From: CAVZBW01 sp963773635
Lineage (GTDB): Bacteria > Actinomycetota > Acidimicrobiia > Acidimicrobiales > RAAP-2
Length of the DNA: 64,000 nt
Assembly: GCA_963773635.1 (NCBI GenBank)
Contig: CAVZBW010000005.1
Span: 310,001 to 374,000, forward strand
Reading direction: 5' to 3'
Below, one piece after another: positions 1 through 15,726 of the stretch. Each line of letters starts with the position of its first letter. Position 1 is the first letter of the stretch. A program made the translations under genes and the position numbers. The notes beneath the pieces were generated by a model that was given only the letters and a program-made list of their open reading frames with translations, made no database searches and was not told the DNA's origin.

Positions 1-140
1 GCGCCGTCTCCGCTCCCATACCGGACCAAACTAGGCGATGAGGCCCGCGGCCTGGCGTTTCGCGCCAATGGCTCGATGGGAGAGCGATCGGCACCCTCCG
101 GGGCGGCAATGAGCGGGTCCGGCGGCAGGGCCACGCCCGT

Positions 141-599
141 CTAAGCGACCCGCTCGTCGAATTGCACGACGTTGTCGTCGGGGTCGCGCACGAACATCCC
201 ACGGACTCGCCCTCCCGGCGGTTCGCCGTAGGTCACGGTGTCCGCACCGCGCTCGCTCGGCTCGACGATGATGGGCACCCCGGCAGCCCGTGCCCTTGCG
301 GCGATCTCGTCGAGATTGTCGACCCAGAACCCCACGTGGTGGAAGCCGACCTCGAAGAGACCCTTGGGATTTTCGTCTCGGGGCCGGGTCAGCTGCTGGT
401 CGAGGACGACGAAAGCCTCATGGGGCCCCTCCCTCTCACGCAGGTAGACGCCCCGGCGCCGGACGACCTCGCCGCCGATGGTGAACTCCTCCACCGTGTC
501 GAGGGTGACGTGCAGGCCCACGACGTCCGTCCAGAACGGGAGCGATCGCTCCATGTCTCGCACCCCGATGGCGATGTGCGACACGTTCTTGACGGGCAC
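141..599 (-). CDS. VOC-fold (glyoxalase/dioxygenase superfamily) protein
   Basis: A 152-residue single-domain protein of the vicinal oxygen chelate fold. The start is a GTG whose product begins VPVKNVSHIAIGVRDMERSL, the usual first strand with its metal-ligand His. The second half carries the paired module, with GFHHVGFWVDNLDE near the middle and the closing RDPDDNVVQFDE, whose last Glu is the typical metal ligand. Length and motif order fit a monomer with two beta-alpha-beta-beta-beta modules. The substrate cannot be read from sequence; relatives include glyoxalase I, extradiol dioxygenases and resistance proteins. It is transcribed away from the neighbouring lipoprotein gene. The frame stays open far upstream, but that part is shadow coding with no homology that I recognise. 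Confidence 0.85.
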   Translation of the reverse strand: MPVKNVSHIAIGVRDMERSLPFWTDVVGLHVTLDTVEEFTIGGEVVRRRGVYLREREGPHEAFVVLDQQLTRPRDENPKGLFEVGFHHVGFWVDNLDEIAARARAAGVPIIVEPSERGADTVTYGEPPGGRVRGMFVRDPDDNVVQFDERVA

Positions 600-762
600 C
601 CGCCGACTGTACCAAGAGCTGGTCCAACGATCGCCTTTTTGCGAGGTCGCACCATGGTTCGGACGCCGGGGACCGCGCGATAGTGGGCGCGTCGGGCGCG
701 GTTGCCCGTCCGGTGACGCTCTCCGGAGCGCTCCTCGCGACGAGGGGGAAGGGGCCGAACGT

Positions 763-1287
763 CTGAGGCGTCGGAGCGGGAAACACCTGGGTGGCTCCAT
801 CGCTCTGCTGGCGACGGTTGGTCTGGCGGCCGGTGCCTGCGGCTCCAGCCCCGGGGCCTCGACGAATCCGCCTTCCTCCGGCGCGGGCTCGACGAGCACC
901 AGCACCACCCGAACGCCCCCGACGACCACGACGTCTGCGCCGGGCACGACCGTGCCCTCGACGACCACGATCCCGCCCTCGACGACGGCACCCCCGACGT
1001 CCACCTCCGCCGGGCTCACCCTGAGCGTCACGGGAGCGGGTCCCGCCACCGTGATCCGGGTCGTCGCCGACGGCCAGGTGTCGCAGTACACGAACGTGGC
1101 ACTGCCCTGGAGCCAGGCCCTGCCGAACGTGCCCAAGATCGTGTCGTTGAGCGCCCAAAACGGGGGTTCCGATTCGGGGTCGCTGAGCTGCGGGATCACT
1201 CGGGGAGGGGTGACCCTCGACACGGAGTCTCGGAGCGGCTCCGGCACCGTGGTCCAGTGCGGGGCAACCCCGGGCCTCGGCACCTGA
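763..1287 (+). CDS. Putative Thr/Pro-rich lipoprotein
   Basis: The protein has a basic start (RRRSGKH), a hydrophobic stretch (IALLATVGLAAGAC) ending in a lipobox-like Cys, a low-complexity Ser/Thr/Pro linker of about 70 residues and a small C-terminal domain of about 75 residues with two Cys. This is the layout of an actinobacterial surface lipoprotein on a flexible, possibly glycosylated stalk. The start is uncertain. There is no ATG, GTG or TTG in frame at a sensible place. A CTG at 763 follows a purine-rich stretch (about 741-753) resembling a ribosome binding site, so I place the start there. An alternative is a small frameshift upstream. The function of the C-terminal domain is unknown. 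Confidence 0.55.
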   Translation: MRRRSGKHLGGSIALLATVGLAAGACGSSPGASTNPPSSGAGSTSTSTTRTPPTTTTSAPGTTVPSTTTIPPSTTAPPTSTSAGLTLSVTGAGPATVIRVVADGQVSQYTNVALPWSQALPNVPKIVSLSAQNGGSDSGSLSCGITRGGVTLDTESRSGSGTVVQCGATPGLGT

Positions 1288-1329
1288 CAAGATCCGGCCC
1301 CGGCGAATTGCGGGGTCGGCTGTGCCCGT

Positions 1330-1335
1330 TAGGTT
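1330..1335 (+). promoter_or_regulatory. -10 box of a probable leaderless promoter for glgP
   Basis: TAGGTT ends 8 nt before the GTG start of glgP, so transcription would begin at or next to the start codon. No Shine-Dalgarno sequence is visible. It fits the TANNNT consensus of actinobacterial housekeeping sigma factors. Confidence 0.45.
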
Positions 1336-1343
1336 GAGCGGTC

Positions 1344-3152
1344 GTGAGCCAACGCGACGACCGGCGGCGTGGTTGGGCGGACGCCGCCCCGGGCAACCAC
1401 CCTTCCGATGAGCGATCCCCGAGGGTTGCGTACTACTCGATGGAGGTGGCCGTCGAGGACCGTCTCCCCACCTTCAGCGGGGGACTCGGCGTCCTGGCCG
1501 GTGACGTCCTGCGGGCGGCCGCCGACGTCGGCCTTCCGATGGTGGGGGTCACCCTGCTCTACAACCTCGGGTTCTTCCGCCAGACGATCGACTCCGAGGG
1601 GCTCCAGCACGAGGCCGCGGTGCGGTGGCACCGGGGCGATCTGCTCGAGGAGCTGCCCCTCCGAGTCGGTGTGCAGGTAGGGGAGCGCCGGGTCCTCGTA
1701 CGGCCATGGCGCCTGGAGCTGCGGGGGATCGACGGAGCGCGGGTCCCCGTGTACTTCCTCGACAGTGACGTCGAGGGCAACCATCCCGACGACCGCACGA
1801 TCACGGACCGGCTCTACCTGGGCGATCGATCGGCCCGTCTGGCCCAGGAGGTCGTGCTCGGCTTAGGCGGGGTCGCCGTGCTCCACCGGCTGGGCCATCG
1901 CATCGAACGACATCACATGAACGAGGGTCACGCGGCCCTCGTCCCGCTCGCGCTGCTGGGGCTGGGCGACGGCGCAGGATTCGACGAGTGGACGTCGTCC
2001 GCCGCAGAGCGGCTCCTCGCGGCGACGCCGGACGACGTGGAGCGCGTGCGGCGTCGCTGCGTCTTCACCACCCACACGCCGGTGCCGGCGGGGCATGACC
2101 GCTTCGCGGCCGATGTCGTGGCGGGCGTGCTCGGCCACGAGGTCGACAAGGCCCTGGGCAGGCTCGACGCGCTGGAGGAGGACGGCACGCTCAACATGAC
2201 CCTCCTCGGCATGCGATGCTCGGCGTTTGTCAACGCGGTCTCCGTGCGGCATCGCGAGGTCACCGGTGCCATGTTCCCCGGTGCCCGCGTGGAGGCCGTG
2301 ACCAATGGGGTGCACGGTTCCACCTGGGCAGCTCCGGCGACCGCGGAGCTGCTGGACCGCCGGCTCCCCGGATGGCGGCGCGACGCCTCGCGCCTCCACT
2401 ACGCCTGCAGCCTGCCGCTCGGGGAGCTGCGCGAGGCGCACGCCCGGTCCAAGGGCGCCCTCGCGGCCGAGGTCCGGGCCCGCACCGGCGTCACCCTCGA
2501 CCTCGAAGCGTTCACGATCGGCATCGCCCGGCGGGTCACGTCGTACAAGCGAAACGACCTCGTGCTGAGCGACCCCGAACGGCTCGGGGAGATCGCCGCG
2601 CGGGTCGGCCCGATGCAGATCCTCTACAGCGGCAAGGCCCACCCGCAGGACGAGCCCGGCAAGGAGATGATCCGGCGGATCAACGCGGTGGGGGCGGAGT
2701 TGCAGGGCGGCGTTTCGGTCGTCTACCTGCCCGACTACGACATGGCGCTCGCCCGCACCCTCTGCGCGGGGTCGGACCTCTGGCTCAACACCCCCGAGAG
2801 GCCCCACGAGGCGTCCGGCACGAGCGGAATGAAGGCCGCCCTCAACGGGGTGCCGAGCCTGAGCACCCTGGACGGGTGGTGGCTCGAGGGTCATCTCGAG
2901 GGCATCACCGGCTGGGCGATCGGTCCCGACGACCCGGACCACGACCCGGCGCACGACGCAGAGGACCTCTACCGGGTGCTCGAGCACAGGGTGGCGGCCC
3001 TCTACTACGGCGACCCGGAGGCCTACGCCGCGGTCGGGCGCCACGCCCTCGCCCTCAATGGCCCCTTCTTCTCGGCGCAGCGCATGGTCGAGGAGTACGA
3101 CCGCCGTGCGTACCGGACGGGGCTGGCGCTCCAACCCCGCGGGACCGACTAG
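1344..3152 (+). CDS. glgP: Alpha-glucan phosphorylase (short GT35 type)
   Basis: A 602-residue pyridoxal-phosphate enzyme that phosphorolyses alpha-1,4-glucan to glucose-1-phosphate in the cytoplasm. The N-terminal SMEVAVEDRLPTFSGGLGVLAGD block (first part visible from about residue 32), the HMNEGHAAL segment and the C-terminal EASGTSGMKAALNG are diagnostic of the short alpha-glucan phosphorylase subfamily. Lys497 in the last motif is the expected PLP lysine. The reading frame is intact with a GTG start. It is the first gene of the alpha-glucan cluster and is followed after 19 bp by glgE. With glgX and malQ downstream it supplies the breakdown half of the pathway. Confidence 0.93.
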   Translation: MSQRDDRRRGWADAAPGNHPSDERSPRVAYYSMEVAVEDRLPTFSGGLGVLAGDVLRAAADVGLPMVGVTLLYNLGFFRQTIDSEGLQHEAAVRWHRGDLLEELPLRVGVQVGERRVLVRPWRLELRGIDGARVPVYFLDSDVEGNHPDDRTITDRLYLGDRSARLAQEVVLGLGGVAVLHRLGHRIERHHMNEGHAALVPLALLGLGDGAGFDEWTSSAAERLLAATPDDVERVRRRCVFTTHTPVPAGHDRFAADVVAGVLGHEVDKALGRLDALEEDGTLNMTLLGMRCSAFVNAVSVRHREVTGAMFPGARVEAVTNGVHGSTWAAPATAELLDRRLPGWRRDASRLHYACSLPLGELREAHARSKGALAAEVRARTGVTLDLEAFTIGIARRVTSYKRNDLVLSDPERLGEIAARVGPMQILYSGKAHPQDEPGKEMIRRINAVGAELQGGVSVVYLPDYDMALARTLCAGSDLWLNTPERPHEASGTSGMKAALNGVPSLSTLDGWWLEGHLEGITGWAIGPDDPDHDPAHDAEDLYRVLEHRVAALYYGDPEAYAAVGRHALALNGPFFSAQRMVEEYDRRAYRTGLALQPRGTD

Positions 3153-3171
3153 GTCCGAAGCGGAACGCCCC

Positions 3172-8648
<5,477 letters not shown>

Positions 8649-8652
<4 letters not shown>

Positions 8653-10715
8653 CCGATTCGCCGTCGAGGCAGGGCGACGGACGGAGCGCACTCGCCACGC
8701 TATCCCGGCTGCACGGCCTCCAACCCTCGTTTACGGGGGCCGACGGTCGACGACATCGGCTCAGCGACGAGGTCGCGATCCAGCTGCTGCGGGCGCTTCG
8801 TGTGCCGATCGGGGATCCGAGCGAGGCCGCCGAGCTGGCCGCTCTGGCGCGGGCCGGGCGAGTGTCGCGCGTCGTCGAGCCGGTGCTGGTCGAGCGTGAC
8901 TCGACGCCGGCCCGCCACCGGGTCACGCTCCCGGTCGACCGGGGGACCGACGCCGCCTGGGTCGAGCTCGTGGGGGAGGACGGGTCATCGGAGCGCCACC
9001 GACTCGGCGACCTCGTCCGGCGACCCCCGGTGCGCGAGGAGGTGGACGGCCGAGCCGTGGCGCACCACGAGGTGCTGCTCCCCGCGCCGCTGGCGACCGG
9101 CTATCACCAGCTGCGGATCGAGGCCGAGGGTCTCGAGGCGGCCGCCCTGCTGATTCGGTCTCCCGGGCGATGCCCCCTCCCCGAGCGAAGCTGGGGCCTC
9201 TTCGCACCGGTCCATGCGCTGCGTGGCGAGGACGACTGGGGCGTGGGCAGCTACGGGGAGCTCGGGAAGCTCATGGAATGGTCGGGTCAGCTCGGTGCCC
9301 GCTTCGTGTCGACCCTCCCGGTCTTTGCCACCTTCCTCGACGGCCCCGTACGGGAACCGAGCCCGTACCTGCCGGTGAGCCGGCTGGCTTGGAACGAGCT
9401 CTATCTCGACGTCGCCACCCTGCCCGAACTCGGCTACAGCGCCGAGGTTCGCTCCTCTCTCGAGTCGGACGAGACCCGTGCCGCCATGGTCTCGCTGCGT
9501 CGCCGACGGCTGGCCGATCCCGTGCGCGCCATGGCAGCGAAGCGCGCCGTGCTCCAACGCGCCGCGGCCGCCTGCGTTGCGTCGCCCCCTCGACTCCGGG
9601 CGCTCGAGGATTGGCTGACGGCACATCCCGAGGTAGCCGCGTACGCGCGGTTTCGTGCCGCCCTCTCCGCTGGGGGCGACCCGGCGCACGAGCGCTACCA
9701 CGGCTACGTGCAGTGGATGGCCGACTGCCAACTCGCCGACGTGGCAGCGCGTGGCAGCATCTGCATGGACCTCCCCGTAGGGGTGCACCCGCAGGGTTTC
9801 GATCCCTCGTGGCAACCCGAAGCCTTCGTCGCCGGGGCCAGCGGTGGTGCGCCACCCGACGCCTTCGCCTCCGGCGGGCAGGACTGGGGCATCCGGCCGC
9901 TGCACCCCCAGGGCATCCGGGAGCAGGGCTACGGGTACGTGATCGCCATGCTGCGGACAGCCATGCGACACGCGGGGGTCGTGCGCATTGACCACGTCAT
10001 GGGCCTGCATCGGATGTACCTGGTGCCCGAGGGGGGTGACGCGCGCCACGGCGCCTACGTCCGGTACCAGTCGGAGGAGCTGCACGCCATCGTCGTCCTG
10101 GAGGCGACCAGGGCCGGCGTCGCCGTCGTCGGCGAGGACCTCGGTACGGTGCCCTCGGAGGTGCGGCCGGCCATGCGCCGCAGCCGGATGCTGCGGTCCT
10201 CGGTCTGGCAGTTCGAGGCCACCGAGGACGACCCCCTACCCACGCCGCCGATCGAGGCCGTCGCCTCCCTCGGAACCCACGACCTCGCGACCTTCGCCGC
10301 CTATTGGGCCGGCGAGGACATCGCCGAGCGCCGGTCCGACGGGCGCATCGACGGGGAGACCGCATTCGAGGAAGAACGCCGTCGTCGCGCGCTGACCCAG
10401 TCGGTCAGCCGGGCCCTCGGATCGCGGCCGCCAGAGACCCTGCCGCCAGAGACCCTGCCGCCAGAGACCCTGCCGCCGGGGGCCGCCTTCGCCGGGTGCG
10501 CCGCGCATTTGGCGCGAGGTCCGGCCGCCCTGGTGCAGCTCGACACGGCCGACCTCTGGCGGGAGCGGGAACCGCAGAACCGGCCGGGGACGACCGTCGC
10601 CCAGGGCAGCTTCCGGCTCCGCTACCCGGGGACCACGGAGTGTCTCGGACGTGACCGGGATGCCGTCGCGGTGCTCGCCCGGGTCGACGACGCCCGAAGG
10701 AGGGCCGGGCCATGA
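8649..10715 (+). CDS. malQ: 4-alpha-glucanotransferase (amylomaltase, GH77)
   Basis: A 688-residue disproportionating enzyme that transfers maltodextrin segments between chains. Diagnostic motifs: SPYLPVSRLAWNELYLD, QGYGYVIAMLRTAMRHAG, GVVRIDHVMGLHRMY with the nucleophile Asp, VVGEDLGTVPSEVR with the acid/base Glu, and SLGTHDLATFAAYW. The first 170 residues are the extra N-terminal domain common in actinobacterial MalQ. The GTG start overlaps the treS-mak stop, implying translational coupling, and its own stop overlaps the glgB ATG. Near the C terminus a 15-bp unit is repeated three times (PPETL repeats). Confidence 0.93.
10431..10475 (+). repeat. Three tandem copies of a 15-bp unit inside malQ
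   Basis: The unit CCAGAGACCCTGCCG occurs three times in perfect tandem and encodes PETLP repeats in a non-catalytic loop. Copy-number change would stay in frame. Confidence 0.9.
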
Positions 10716-12601
10716 CGGGTGGCTACCTGCTCAGCGAGCAAGACCTCTACCTGTTGAACGAGGGGACCCATCGCGGGCTCGGTGCCCGGCTCGGTGCCCA
10801 CCGTGCCCCGGGGCGCGACGGCACGTCGTTTGCCGTCTGGGCCCCGAGCGCCGATCACGTGTCGGTCGTCGGGACCTTCAACGGGTGGGATTCCGGGGTC
10901 GACCCCCTGGAGTCCCGAGGCGGCTCCGGCGTCTGGGAAGGCCACGTCGATGCCGCGCGCCAGGGCGACGTCTACAAGTTCGCCGTGACGAGCGCCGACG
11001 GTCGCCTCCTGTACAAGGCGGACCCCTTCGCCCTCGCCACCGAGGTCCCCCCTCGCACCGGCTCCGTCGTGTGGCGTCCCGACCACGGGTGGGAGGACCA
11101 AGCCTGGATGCGAGACCGGGGCGCAAAGGCAGCCCTCGACGCACCCCTGTCGATCTACGAGATGCATCTCGGATCGTGGCGGCGGGATCCCGCTTCGCCC
11201 GATCGCCTGCTCTCCTACGGCGAGATCGCCCCGGCCCTGGCCGCCTACGTCACCGACATGGGCTTCTCCCACGTCGAGCTTCTCCCCATCATGGAACACC
11301 CCTTCTACGGCTCGTGGGGGTACCAGATCACGGGCTACTTCGCGCCCAGCGCCCGGTACGGCACGCCCGACGACTTCATGGCGTTCGTCGATACGCTCCA
11401 TCAGGCCGGCATCGGGGTCATCTTGGACTGGGCCCCGTCCCACTTCCCGACCGACGAATTCGCCCTCGGGGAGTTCGACGGTACCCATCTCTACGAGCAC
11501 TCCGACCCCCGGCTCGGGATCCATCCCGACTGGGACAGCTACATCTTCAACTACGGTCGCCACGAGGTCCGCAGCTTCCTGCTCTCCTCCGCCGAGCATT
11601 GGCTGTCGACCTACCACGCCGACGGCCTGCGGGTCGACGCGGTGGCCTCCATGCTCTACCTCGACTACTCCCGGCCGGCGGGGGAGTGGATCCCCAACCG
11701 GGAGGGGGGACGGGAGAACCTGGACGCCATCTCGCTGCTCAAGCAGATGAACATCGCCGTGTACCACGACCACCCCGACGTTCAGACCCTGGCCGAGGAG
11801 TCGACGGCCTGGCCCGGCGTGTCGCGTCCCACGGACGTGGGCGGCCTCGGGTTCGGCTACAAGTGGGATATGGGGTGGATGCACGACACGCTCGCCTACC
11901 TCGAGCGTGATCCGGTGTTTCGCCGCTTCCATCACGATCAGCTCACCTTCCGCGGCCTCTACGCCTTCACGGAGAACTACGTGCTGCCGCTCTCTCACGA
12001 CGAGGTGGTCCACGGGAAGGGATCCCTGCTGGCAAAGATGCCGGGGGACGACTGGCAGAAGTTCGCCGGATTGCGGCTCCTCCTCGGGTACCAGTGGTCG
12101 CTGCCGGGCAAGAAGCTGCTCTTCATGGGCGGGGAGTTCGGCCAATGGGACGAGTGGTCCCACGACGGAAGCCTGGACTGGCACCTGCTCGACCAGCCGA
12201 TGCACGCCGGGTTGGCCCGCTGGACGGCCGATCTGAACCGCCTGTACCGCAGTGAACCGGCCCTCCACGAGCTCGACGCCGACCCGGGCGGCTTCGAGTG
12301 GGTGGAGGCGGGGGACGCCGCCTCGAGTACCCTCGCCTTCCTCCGCCGGTCCAAGGGGGGCCGCACGGTGCTTGTCGCCTGCAACTTCACCCCCGTACTC
12401 CGACGCCACACCCTTCTCGGGGTCCCGCACCCGGGACACTGGCGGGAGCTGCTCAACAGCGACGCCGAGCCCTACGGCGGAAGCGGGATCGGCAACCTCG
12501 GTGGGGTAGAGGCACTCCCCGTGCCCTGGCACGAGCATGCCCGCACGGTGAACGTCACGCTGCCTCCCCTCGGCTGCATCGTGCTCGGGTGCGAGGCGTA
12601 G
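10712..12601 (+). CDS. glgB: 1,4-alpha-glucan branching enzyme (GH13_9)
   Basis: A 629-residue branching enzyme that cuts alpha-1,4 chains and rejoins them as alpha-1,6 branches. An N-terminal CBM48 (FAVWAPSADHVSVVGTFNGW) is followed by the catalytic barrel with MEHPFYGSWGYQITGYFAP, DGLRVDAVASMLYLDYSR (nucleophile Asp), AEESTAWPGVSRP (acid/base Glu) and LPLSHDEVVHGKGSLL. The C-terminal beta domain is complete. It lacks the longer N1 domain of some actinobacterial GlgB proteins. The ATG overlaps the malQ stop (ATGA), so it belongs to the same transcript as glgE-treS-malQ. It branches the linear glucan made by GlgE. Confidence 0.95.
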   Translation: MTGGYLLSEQDLYLLNEGTHRGLGARLGAHRAPGRDGTSFAVWAPSADHVSVVGTFNGWDSGVDPLESRGGSGVWEGHVDAARQGDVYKFAVTSADGRLLYKADPFALATEVPPRTGSVVWRPDHGWEDQAWMRDRGAKAALDAPLSIYEMHLGSWRRDPASPDRLLSYGEIAPALAAYVTDMGFSHVELLPIMEHPFYGSWGYQITGYFAPSARYGTPDDFMAFVDTLHQAGIGVILDWAPSHFPTDEFALGEFDGTHLYEHSDPRLGIHPDWDSYIFNYGRHEVRSFLLSSAEHWLSTYHADGLRVDAVASMLYLDYSRPAGEWIPNREGGRENLDAISLLKQMNIAVYHDHPDVQTLAEESTAWPGVSRPTDVGGLGFGYKWDMGWMHDTLAYLERDPVFRRFHHDQLTFRGLYAFTENYVLPLSHDEVVHGKGSLLAKMPGDDWQKFAGLRLLLGYQWSLPGKKLLFMGGEFGQWDEWSHDGSLDWHLLDQPMHAGLARWTADLNRLYRSEPALHELDADPGGFEWVEAGDAASSTLAFLRRSKGGRTVLVACNFTPVLRRHTLLGVPHPGHWRELLNSDAEPYGGSGIGNLGGVEALPVPWHEHARTVNVTLPPLGCIVLGCEA

Positions 12602-12680
12602 TGACGCCGCCGGTCCCCGTCCCTCACGACGCCAGGGCACGCGCTTCGGAAACCTCCCGCCCTCGGGTGGACGGGCGCTG

Positions 12681-14799
12681 ATGCGAGTCTGGCCCGGAGC
12701 CCCGCATCCCCTCGGTGCCACGTGGGATGGCGAGGGGGTCAACTTCGCCATCTTTTCGGAGCACGCCTCCTCCGTGGAGCTCTGTCTGTTCGAGCACTCC
12801 GACGACGGCAAGCCCTTCGCCACCATCGCCATGCCCCTGGCCACCGACCGGGTATGGCACTGCTACCTGCCCGACGCCCGGCCGGGCATGCTGTACGGCT
12901 ACCGGATCGACGGGCCCTGGGCCCCCGACGAGGGTCACCGCTTCAACCGGAGCAAGCTCCTGCTCGATCCCTACACCAAGGCCACCAGCGGATCGATCCG
13001 CTGGAGCGACGAGCTGTTCGGCTACACCATCGGCGATCCCGCCGAGGATCTGGCCATCGACACCCGGGACTCGGCCGCCCACATGCCCAAGTGCCTGGTG
13101 GTCGACCAGGCGTTTACCTGGGGGGAGGATCGTGCGCCGAGGACCCCGTGGAACCGCACCATCATCTACGAGACGCACGTGCGTGGCATGACGGTCCGGC
13201 ATCCCGGTGTGCCCGAGCACGTGCGGGGGACCTACCTCGGGCTGTCCTCGGATGCCGTCATCGACCACCTGCTGTCGCTCGGGGTCACGGCGGTCGAGCT
13301 CATGCCGGTCCACCAGTACGTGGAGGACCGGCGCCTGGTCGCCCAGGGTCTGACCAACTACTGGGGCTACAACTCGATCGGATACTTCGCCCCCCACGTC
13401 GCGTACGCCACGGGCGGCCCTCGGCCAGCAGGTCAGCGAATTCAAGTCGATGGTCAAGACCCTGCACCGGGCCGGACTCGAGGTGATCCTCGACGTGGTC
13501 TACAACCACACCGGCGAGGGGGACCATCGCGGGCCGACGCTGTCGCTGCGGGGCATCGACAATTCCGTCTACTACCGACTCGACCCGGAGCGCCGACGGT
13601 ACAACGTCGACTTCACCGGCACCGGGAACAGCCTGAACATCGTCCATCCCCGCGTCATGTCGCTCATCATGGACAGCCTCCGCTACTGGGTCACCGACAT
13701 GCACGTCGACGGCTTCCGCTTCGACCTGGCGCCGGTGCTCATCCGGGGCCTCGAGGACGGTCACAGCAGCGCCTTCTTCGAGGTCGTCCAGCAGGACCCG
13801 GTCCTCTCCCAGGTCAAGCTGATCGCCGAGCCCTGGGACGTCGGGCCGGGGGGCTACCAGCTCGGGCAGTTCCCGCAGGGATGGGCCGAGTGGAACGGGA
13901 AGTTCCGGGACTGCGTCCGCCGCTTTTGGCGCGGGGACGCCGGCCAGGTGCCCGAGCTCGCGTCCCGACTCGCCGGCTCGAGCGACATCTATGCGGACAG
14001 CGGGCGGCGCACCTACGCGAGCGTCAACTTCGTCACCTGCCACGACGGCTTCCCGCTGACGGACCTCGTCCGCTACGAGCAACGCCACAACGAGGCCAAC
14101 GGCGAGGACAACCAGGACGGGGCGCCGGAGAACTTCAGCCGGAACTGGGGGGTCGAGGGGCCCACCGAGTCGGTGCGCATCCAGCGCACGCGCGAGCGGA
14201 TCAAGCGGAACATGCTGGCCACGCTGTTCTTCTCCCAGGGGGTCCGGATGCTGCTCGGCGGCGACGAGTTTGGGCGTACCCAGGAGGGCAACAACAACGC
14301 CTACTGCCAGGACAACCCCGTCAGCTGGTTCGACTGGGACCTCGACGACGCCGACGCCGACCAGATCGACTTCGTTCGGCGCCTGATCTCGGTGGTCAAC
14401 GCAAATCCCATCCTGCGCCGGCGGGACTTCCTGACGGGGACCCCACAGGGGAGTGGGGGGATGAAGGACGTGACGTGGATCCGTCCCGACGGCCAGGAGC
14501 AGACCGAGGGGGACTGGCGGGATCCCGAGGCGCGCAGCATCGGCATGCTCCTACTCGGCGGCGCCGCCGACGAGGTGGACCAGCGGGGGCGTCGCCAGTC
14601 CGGCGAGACGCTCCTCCTCCTGCTCAACGGGGGCACTCGCTCGCGCCCCTATGCGCTGCCCCGCGTGGACGAGCCAGGGGTATGGGAGGAGCTCCTCAAC
14701 ACGGCGCGTCCCGGGACGCGGCTCGTGCGCGGCGGGACCGTCAACCTGACGGCTCACTCGTGCATCCTGATGCGCCACACCCGGGAGTTGCTCGGCTGA
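12681..14799 (+). pseudogene. glgX: Glycogen debranching enzyme GlgX, one frameshift
   Basis: GlgX hydrolyses alpha-1,6 branches of limit dextrin. The first part (12681 to about 13420) carries CBM48 (VNFAIFSEHASSVELCLFE) and the catalytic start TNYWGYNSIGYFAPH. After a single-base insertion near 13422 the frame continues with SEFKSMVKTLHRAGLEVILD, VDGFRFDLAPVLIRG, LIAEPWDVGPGGYQ, NFVTCHDGFPLTDLVRYEQ and the GlgX-specific NGEDNQDGAPENFSRNWG. Restoring one base gives a normal protein of about 705 residues. No other lesion is visible, so this may be a sequencing slip in a GC run (ggcggccc). It ends the alpha-glucan cluster. Confidence 0.88.
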
Positions 14800-14865
14800 T
14801 CCGGATCCAGGCCCCCGGAGGCCCAGCGCGGACGGCGCGGGTCGCCGCTCGAGGTGGTTCGGTAG

Positions 14866-15726
14866 TCAGGCGTCCTTGCGGACCAGCACGACGAGCCCGA
14901 GACCGAAGATGATGGCCGCATAGAGGCACAGCAGCCCGAAGCCCGCCCAGGGGTCGAGAAGATCCGACCCCGGTCGGGGGTTGGTCGTGATCATGGACAG
15001 CCCGACGTTTGCGGGCAGGTACTTGTCAAACTTGTCGGCGACCGACGACGGGAGGGCGGAGACGATCAGCGGCAGGATGAGCAACAGCCCGACAAACGTG
15101 CTGATGGCGCCCGCCGTGTGTCGGATCATCAGGCCGAGGCCCAGGCCGAGGAGCCCGAGCACGGTGAGGTAGAGGCCGCTGCCCATCACGGATCGGAGCA
15201 CTCCGGGTTGCCCGAGCACGGCGTGCGGGGCGGTACCCGAGAGGATGGCCTGGCCGATGAAGAACGCGACGAAGGCCACCGCCTCGGTCACGACGAGCGC
15301 AACGGTCGCGAAGACGATCGCCTTGGCCGCTGCGACGAGCGGGCGGTTGGGGATCGCCGCCAGCGTCGAGCGAATGCTGCCCGTCCCGTACTCGGCGGTG
15401 ATGACGAGGATCCCGAGGACGCCGATGGCGAGCTGACCGAGCAGCGTGCCCGTGAGGCTGAGGCGCACCGGATCGAACTCGATGCGGTCGAAGATCGACA
15501 GGTGGTGCCAACGGGCAACCTCGACGCTCGTCGTGAGGATGCCGATGGCGATGGTGAGCAGGACGGTGATGATCAGGCACCAGGCCGTGGAGCGGACGCT
15601 GCGCAGCTTGGTCCATTCCGAGCGCACCGCGTGGCGTATGCCGTAGTGGTTCCCGGCCCGCGGCAAGGGATGGGGAAGTGTGGTCCCCGACGGCGCGGGA
15701 AGCTCGTGCATCGCGTCGGTCGTCAC
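14866..15726 (-). CDS. ABC transporter permease (DrrB/NatB-like)
   Basis: A 286-residue membrane protein with about six hydrophobic segments (for example AWCLIITVLLTIAIGILTT, LIVSALPSSV, LLCLYAAIIFGLGLVVLV). The preamble RHAVRSEWTKLRSVRSTAW is typical of ABC-2 type permeases acting with DrrA-like ATPases. It ends in the cytosolic tail VRKDA. The GTG start overlaps the stop of the upstream ATPase gene (GTGA), so the two are translationally coupled; an ATG five codons downstream is an alternative start. The substrate is unknown; antibiotics, lipids or peptides are typical. Confidence 0.88.
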   Translation of the reverse strand: MTTDAMHELPAPSGTTLPHPLPRAGNHYGIRHAVRSEWTKLRSVRSTAWCLIITVLLTIAIGILTTSVEVARWHHLSIFDRIEFDPVRLSLTGTLLGQLAIGVLGILVITAEYGTGSIRSTLAAIPNRPLVAAAKAIVFATVALVVTEAVAFVAFFIGQAILSGTAPHAVLGQPGVLRSVMGSGLYLTVLGLLGLGLGLMIRHTAGAISTFVGLLLILPLIVSALPSSVADKFDKYLPANVGLSMITTNPRPGSDLLDPWAGFGLLCLYAAIIFGLGLVVLVRKDA

